Origin: Flavobacteriia bacterium
GTDB taxonomy: Bacteria; Bacteroidota; Bacteroidia; Flavobacteriales; Flavobacteriaceae
Assembly (NCBI GenBank): GCA_013298525.1
Contig: JAAFHW010000001.1
Coordinates: forward strand, 1-64,000
DNA length: 64,000 nucleotides
Direction: 5' to 3'
This document shows, piece after piece, positions 60,822 through 64,000 of this stretch (positions are counted from its first letter, which is position 1; each line of letters starts with the position of its first letter). The notes under the pieces are model-generated. The model worked only from the letters and a program-made list of their open reading frames with translations, had not been told where the DNA came from and ran no database searches. The translations under genes and the position numbers were made by a program.

Positions 60822-60858
60822 GGGCTTTATTTCTAATCATGAATAAAGCCCTTTTTTT
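60822..60858 (+). terminator. Terminator hairpin that encloses the start codon of the next gene
   Basis: GGGCTTTATT-TCTAATCATG-AATAAAGCCC is a perfect 10-bp stem with a 10-base loop, followed by CTTTTTTT. The ATG of the DUF4837-like gene (60839-60841) is in the loop. It may terminate the upstream gene and also occlude translation of the downstream one. Confidence 0.8.
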
Positions 60859-61822
60859 ATTTTCTATTGTAGCTATTTTTCTAACTTCTTGCGATTCTAA
60901 AGAAGTTAAAAACACTAGTGAAACTTCTCGAAAAACTAACGAAGTTGCCGTTATTATCGACGACCAACTTTGGAATGGAGAAATTGGTGATAGCGTACGA
61001 AATAAATTTGCATCACCAGTTGTAGGTTTGCCTCAAGAAGAACCTATTTTTACATTGAATCAATATCCAGTAAAACTACTAGAAGGTTTTATGAGCAATA
61101 GTAGAAATATTATTGTTGTTAAAAAAGAAGCTAAAAGTCAGTTTAGAATTGAAAATAATGAATATGCTAATCCTCAAGTAGTTGTTCATGTTTCAGGTAA
61201 AACGGTTCAAGAGATTTTAGATACTATTCAAGCAAATGATTCGCTTATTATTAGCAGAATAAAAACTTCAGAAATCAAGGTTTTTCAAGACAGAATAAAA
61301 AAAGACTCTGTTTTGGATTTCAAAAAAGTAGTAGAAAAATTCAATATCAAGATTAACATTCCTTCTAAATACCGAATGGTAATGCATGGAAAAAAGTTTA
61401 TTTGGTTCAAAAAAGATATCACAAGCGGTAACATGAGTTTGGTTTTTTATCAAGTACCACTTAATAGCATTAAAGACAATGGTAAAGCTGTCAACAGAAT
61501 AATTCAAATTCGCGATTCTATTGGTAGAATTTATATTCATGGAGCTGTTCCAAAAACTAGAATGATTACAGAACCAGCATTTTCACCGTATTTTTCTAAA
61601 ACCAAAATTTTCAATAGAGAAACTTTTGAAACCAAAGGAAATTGGGAATTACTTCACGAGTCAATGAACGGACCATTCATCAATTATGCTATTATTGACA
61701 AAACCAACAACAGAATTTTAATAATTGAAGGATTTTGCTACGCACCATCAAAACAAAAAAGAGATTTAATGTTCGAATTGGAATCCATTATTAAATCGGT
61801 TCAGTTTTTAAAAAAGAAATAA
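60839..61822 (+). CDS. DUF4837-like lipoprotein
   Basis: This 327-aa lipoprotein (LFSIVAIFLTSC, Cys about 18) has a beta-rich mature region: WNGEIGDSVRNKFASPVVGLPQEEPIFTLNQYP, DKTNNRILIIEGFCYAPSKQKRDLMFELESII. This fits the Bacteroidota DUF4837 family of unknown function. It begins within the terminator hairpin of the LysM gene and ends one base before the GNAT gene. Internal antisense ORF 61268-61540 is a shadow. Confidence 0.85.
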   Translation: MNKALFLFSIVAIFLTSCDSKEVKNTSETSRKTNEVAVIIDDQLWNGEIGDSVRNKFASPVVGLPQEEPIFTLNQYPVKLLEGFMSNSRNIIVVKKEAKSQFRIENNEYANPQVVVHVSGKTVQEILDTIQANDSLIISRIKTSEIKVFQDRIKKDSVLDFKKVVEKFNIKINIPSKYRMVMHGKKFIWFKKDITSGNMSLVFYQVPLNSIKDNGKAVNRIIQIRDSIGRIYIHGAVPKTRMITEPAFSPYFSKTKIFNRETFETKGNWELLHESMNGPFINYAIIDKTNNRILIIEGFCYAPSKQKRDLMFELESIIKSVQFLKKK

Positions 61823-61823
61823 A

Positions 61824-62279
61824 ATGGCAGAAAGCATTAAATGGAAAATAAAGCGATTTAACGAACTATCTCTTCAAGAACTATATTCTTTACTGCAACT
61901 TCGCTCTCTTGTCTTTGTAGTGGAGCAAAATTGCGTTTATCAAGACATTGATGGTAAAGATGAAAAAGCATTACACTTACTTGGCGAGTTAGAAGGCAGA
62001 ATTGTAGCCTACGCAAGATTGTTTAATGCTGGAGACTATTTCGATAATGCTTCCATAGGAAGAGTTATTGTTCATCCAGAAGTGCGCGATAAAAAATTTG
62101 GACACGAAATGATGCAGCAAGCAATTTCAGGAATAGAAACGTATTTTAATGAAACCAAAATAACTATTTCAGCTCAATTGTATTTAAAGAAATTCTACGA
62201 AAGCCATGATTTTGTTCAAACAAGCGAAATGTATCTAGAAGACGATATTCCGCATATCGAAATGAAACGAGAGTATTAA
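61824..62279 (+). CDS. GNAT-family N-acetyltransferase (ElaA-like)
   Basis: This 151-aa protein shows the ElaA-type layout: ELYSLLQLRSLVFVVEQNCVYQDIDGKDEKALHLLGE, then acetyl-CoA site ASIGRVIVHPEVRDKKFGHEMMQQAI and YLKKFYESHDFVQTSEMYLEDDIPHIEM. It is 1 bp after the DUF4837-like stop and overlaps the convergent OmpA gene by 4 bp. Substrate unknown. Confidence 0.92.
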   Translation: MAESIKWKIKRFNELSLQELYSLLQLRSLVFVVEQNCVYQDIDGKDEKALHLLGELEGRIVAYARLFNAGDYFDNASIGRVIVHPEVRDKKFGHEMMQQAISGIETYFNETKITISAQLYLKKFYESHDFVQTSEMYLEDDIPHIEMKREY

Positions 62280-63109
62280 ATCTTTGTAATTAAAATCTCT
62301 ACACGTTTATTATCAGATTCAATTCCACCAGGAATAGGAAATTTTCTTCCGTAACCCATGTGAGTCATTCGGTTAGGCGAGATTCCTTTTTCAGTTAAAT
62401 AGTCATATACTTTTTTAGCTCTGGTATGTGATAAGTTATTTTTGCCAGAAAATCGGTCGTGAGCATCGCTATGAGCGCTTCCTATGCAACAAACATGACC
62501 TTGAATTTCGATAGTTGTGTTGGGATTTTCATTTAGATAAACTACTATTTTTTCAAGTTCAATAATTGCCTCTTCTGGATTTTCAAAAATCGTTAAACTA
62601 CCTTTAAAAAGTAGATTTTTGATAATGATTTTATCACCAACAACTAATTTATCTGAAAAGGTTTTGTAATTTTTGTAACGGTTTTCAGAGTCTTTGTTTG
62701 ATACAATATTATCTTCATAACTTTTAGAAAAAGTAATTTCTAGAATAGCTTTTCTATTGTTTTTTCTAGATTCATCAACAGAAGAATTCATCAATGGAAG
62801 TTCACCTTTGCCAAGAATAGAGTTGCAATTCAGATTAAATCCCTTTTTCAAATAATTTGCAACTGATTGTGCTCTATTTGTAGATAAAATCAAGTTGTTT
62901 TCTATAGAGCCAATATCATCACAAAAGCCTTCAATTGAAATTGATGAAATGACTAAAGTTTCATCAGAAAAAAAAGCACTTAAAAATCCTTCAGCTTCAG
63001 AAGATAAAGCGAATTCGTTTGAATTAAATAAAACTACAATTGATTTTTGTTCTTCTTGTGAATAGAGAATGGAACAACAAAAAAGGAACAACAAATAAAT
63101 TCGGTTCAT
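62276..63109 (-). CDS. Double OmpA-domain exported protein
   Basis: This 277-aa protein has a signal peptide (RIYLLFLFCCSILYSQ) and no beta-barrel. Two OmpA/MotB-like modules are visible: residues about 22-130 (VVLFNSNEFALSSEAEGFL, EGFCDDIGSIENNLILSTNRAQSV, NNRKAILEI) and about 150-277 (GSLTIFENPEEAIIELEKI, IQGHVCCIGSAHSDAHD, RAKKVYDYLTEKGI, NKRVEILITKI). The second has Cys-Cys where OmpA domains usually have T-D. It lies 3 bp downstream of its paralogue. Peptidoglycan binding is expected for canonical OmpA domains but uncertain here. Confidence 0.85.
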   Translation of the reverse strand: MNRIYLLFLFCCSILYSQEEQKSIVVLFNSNEFALSSEAEGFLSAFFSDETLVISSISIEGFCDDIGSIENNLILSTNRAQSVANYLKKGFNLNCNSILGKGELPLMNSSVDESRKNNRKAILEITFSKSYEDNIVSNKDSENRYKNYKTFSDKLVVGDKIIIKNLLFKGSLTIFENPEEAIIELEKIVVYLNENPNTTIEIQGHVCCIGSAHSDAHDRFSGKNNLSHTRAKKVYDYLTEKGISPNRMTHMGYGRKFPIPGGIESDNKRVEILITKI

Positions 63110-63112
63110 AAA

Positions 63113-63928
63113 TTATATCTTGGTAATTACCAGCTCAACACGTCGGTCATATTCTGGTTCTTTACCAAGCGGAACAGTATTTCCGTATCCTTTGAATGTC
63201 ATTCTGTTTTTTGGAACTCTTCTAAAAGCCAAATATTTATAGACAGATTGTGCTCTGTTGGTAGATAATTGACGTTTTTTAGTGTCTTTATCAATAGCCT
63301 CTTTTTGATTGGGTGGCGTGCAACAAACATGTCCTTGAATTTCAAACTCAATGTTTTTATATCTCAAACACAAAAGCGCAACTTTGTCTAATTCACTTTT
63401 GGCTTTAGTTGTAAGGTGACTGCTACCTTTATCAAAAAGAATATTTTCAAGATAAATATGATCGCCAACCACATGATTTTTTTGAATCATATTGTAAAAC
63501 CCAGGTAAAACTAATTTAGGAAGTTCTTTGAGGTTTAAAACAACGTCCACACGACGATTTTTAGAGCGTTTTTCGGGAAGATTATCTACAATGTCATCAT
63601 CAATGAGTATCCTTCCTTTTCCTTCAATGGTAACGATGATTTTGTTTTTGATACCATTTTCTATCAGTTTATTTTGAATGGTATTGGCTCTATTGGTAGA
63701 AAGTTTAAAATTATAAGCTTCTTTTCCAATGTCATCGGTGTAACCAAAAATTTGTACCGATTCAATTCTAGTAGAATCCGTATTTTTAATGAAATTGACT
63801 ACCTCTTTAGCTTGTTTATCATCTAAAGAAAATTTATCAAATTCAAAGTAAACAGAATAAACAGCTTCCTCTTGAGCCGAAATAAAACCAAAAAATAAAA
63901 GCGGTAAATATTTTAAAAATCGAAACAT
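63113..63928 (-). CDS. Double OmpA-domain exported protein, paralogue
   Basis: This 271-aa protein has a signal peptide (YLPLLFFGFISAQ) and two OmpA-like modules. The first is canonical (VYFEFDKFSLDDKQAKEVVNFI, FGYTDDIGKEAYNFKLSTNRANTI, NRRVDVVL). The second contains DKGSSHLTTKAKSELDKVAL, IQGHVCCTPPNQKEAID, STNRAQSVYKYLAFRRV and DRRVELVITKI. It is adjacent to the similar 62276 gene, a tandem duplication. Its start overlaps the stop of the upstream partial gene by one base, showing one operon. Confidence 0.87.
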   Translation of the reverse strand: MFRFLKYLPLLFFGFISAQEEAVYSVYFEFDKFSLDDKQAKEVVNFIKNTDSTRIESVQIFGYTDDIGKEAYNFKLSTNRANTIQNKLIENGIKNKIIVTIEGKGRILIDDDIVDNLPEKRSKNRRVDVVLNLKELPKLVLPGFYNMIQKNHVVGDHIYLENILFDKGSSHLTTKAKSELDKVALLCLRYKNIEFEIQGHVCCTPPNQKEAIDKDTKKRQLSTNRAQSVYKYLAFRRVPKNRMTFKGYGNTVPLGKEPEYDRRVELVITKI

Positions 63929-64000
63929 TATTGTAGTATTTTGTTGTACTCAGTTGGGTTAGCCAATATAGAATTCGCTTTAGCAATTTCTGGATTATTT
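63928..64000 (-). CDS. Partial CDS at the right edge
   Basis: The minus strand carries an open frame ending ...KANSILANPTEYNKILQ with a stop (TAA) sharing a base with the ATG of the OmpA-domain gene. Only 24 codons are visible, so no product is assigned; the overlap shows it is cotranscribed with the two OmpA-domain genes. Confidence 0.6.
   Translation of the reverse strand, partial: NNPEIAKANSILANPTEYNKILQ

Noticed and set aside
1-64000. Insertion sequences or integrases
   Set aside because: No transposase, recombinase or terminal inverted repeats flanking a gene were found; only short dispersed words.

Overview
The window is low-GC DNA from a member of the Bacteroidota, most likely a Flavobacterium or close relative. 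The evidence is the protein set (OstA-like, GH3-type, DUF4175-like, DUF4837-like and head-GIN proteins, YtxH cassette), signal peptides of the form ...FAQ/...FSQ, A-rich translation starts, and frequent TAnnTTTG -7 promoter motifs. No transposase, phage, CRISPR array or rRNA operon was seen.

Layout. 1-15.0 kb is a surface-polysaccharide (O-antigen/capsule) locus. It holds the 3' end of a probable wecB, a GT4 transferase, an initiating sugar-phosphate transferase, a UDP-xylose-synthase-type SDR, two polytopic polymerase/ligase proteins, two more GT4 enzymes, and a plus-strand operon gmd-colC-colD-GT-wzx-GT2. That operon encodes GDP-L-colitose synthesis and O-unit export; ColD is recognised by histidine in place of the PLP lysine. 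15.1-16.9 kb carries two related lipoproteins. 17-24 kb, on the minus strand, carries OstA-like, rfbD, rfbC, rfbA, a Wzz-like chain-length regulator and a 562-aa protein with a nucleoside-phosphorylase-like C-terminus. rfbB is not in the window. 24-30.4 kb, mostly minus, carries a CarboxypepD_reg-like protein, GH3, an M23-like N-terminus without a peptidase domain, tatA (plus strand), tex and rpiB.

30.4-31.0 kb is the longest gene-free interval. It is very AT-rich, with clustered GTTAAC iterons and DnaA-box-like sites, and gene orientation switches from mainly minus to mainly plus across it. Three parS-type palindromes flank mnmG at 47-49 kb, with a weaker one in holB at 54 kb. Together these suggest the window lies in the chromosome origin/centromere region.

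The right half is housekeeping: rnr, a LysE-type exporter, tRNA-Cys, folB, glnS, a YtxH/holin-like cassette, an SPFH protein, an outer-membrane barrel, gltX, a DUF4175-like protein, ybeY, mnmG, a methyltransferase, a Skp-like lipoprotein, a PIF1-type helicase, DoxX, holB, an exported protein with two SPOR-like repeats, pgk, a LysM lytic transglycosylase, a DUF4837-like lipoprotein, a GNAT enzyme, two tandem double-OmpA-domain proteins and the 3' end of one more gene. Other notable structures are an 89-90 bp tandem array of tRNA-Cys 3' ends with terminators, two dispersed-repeat insertions (one read through in frame in rfbD), and a terminator that encloses the start codon of the next gene.
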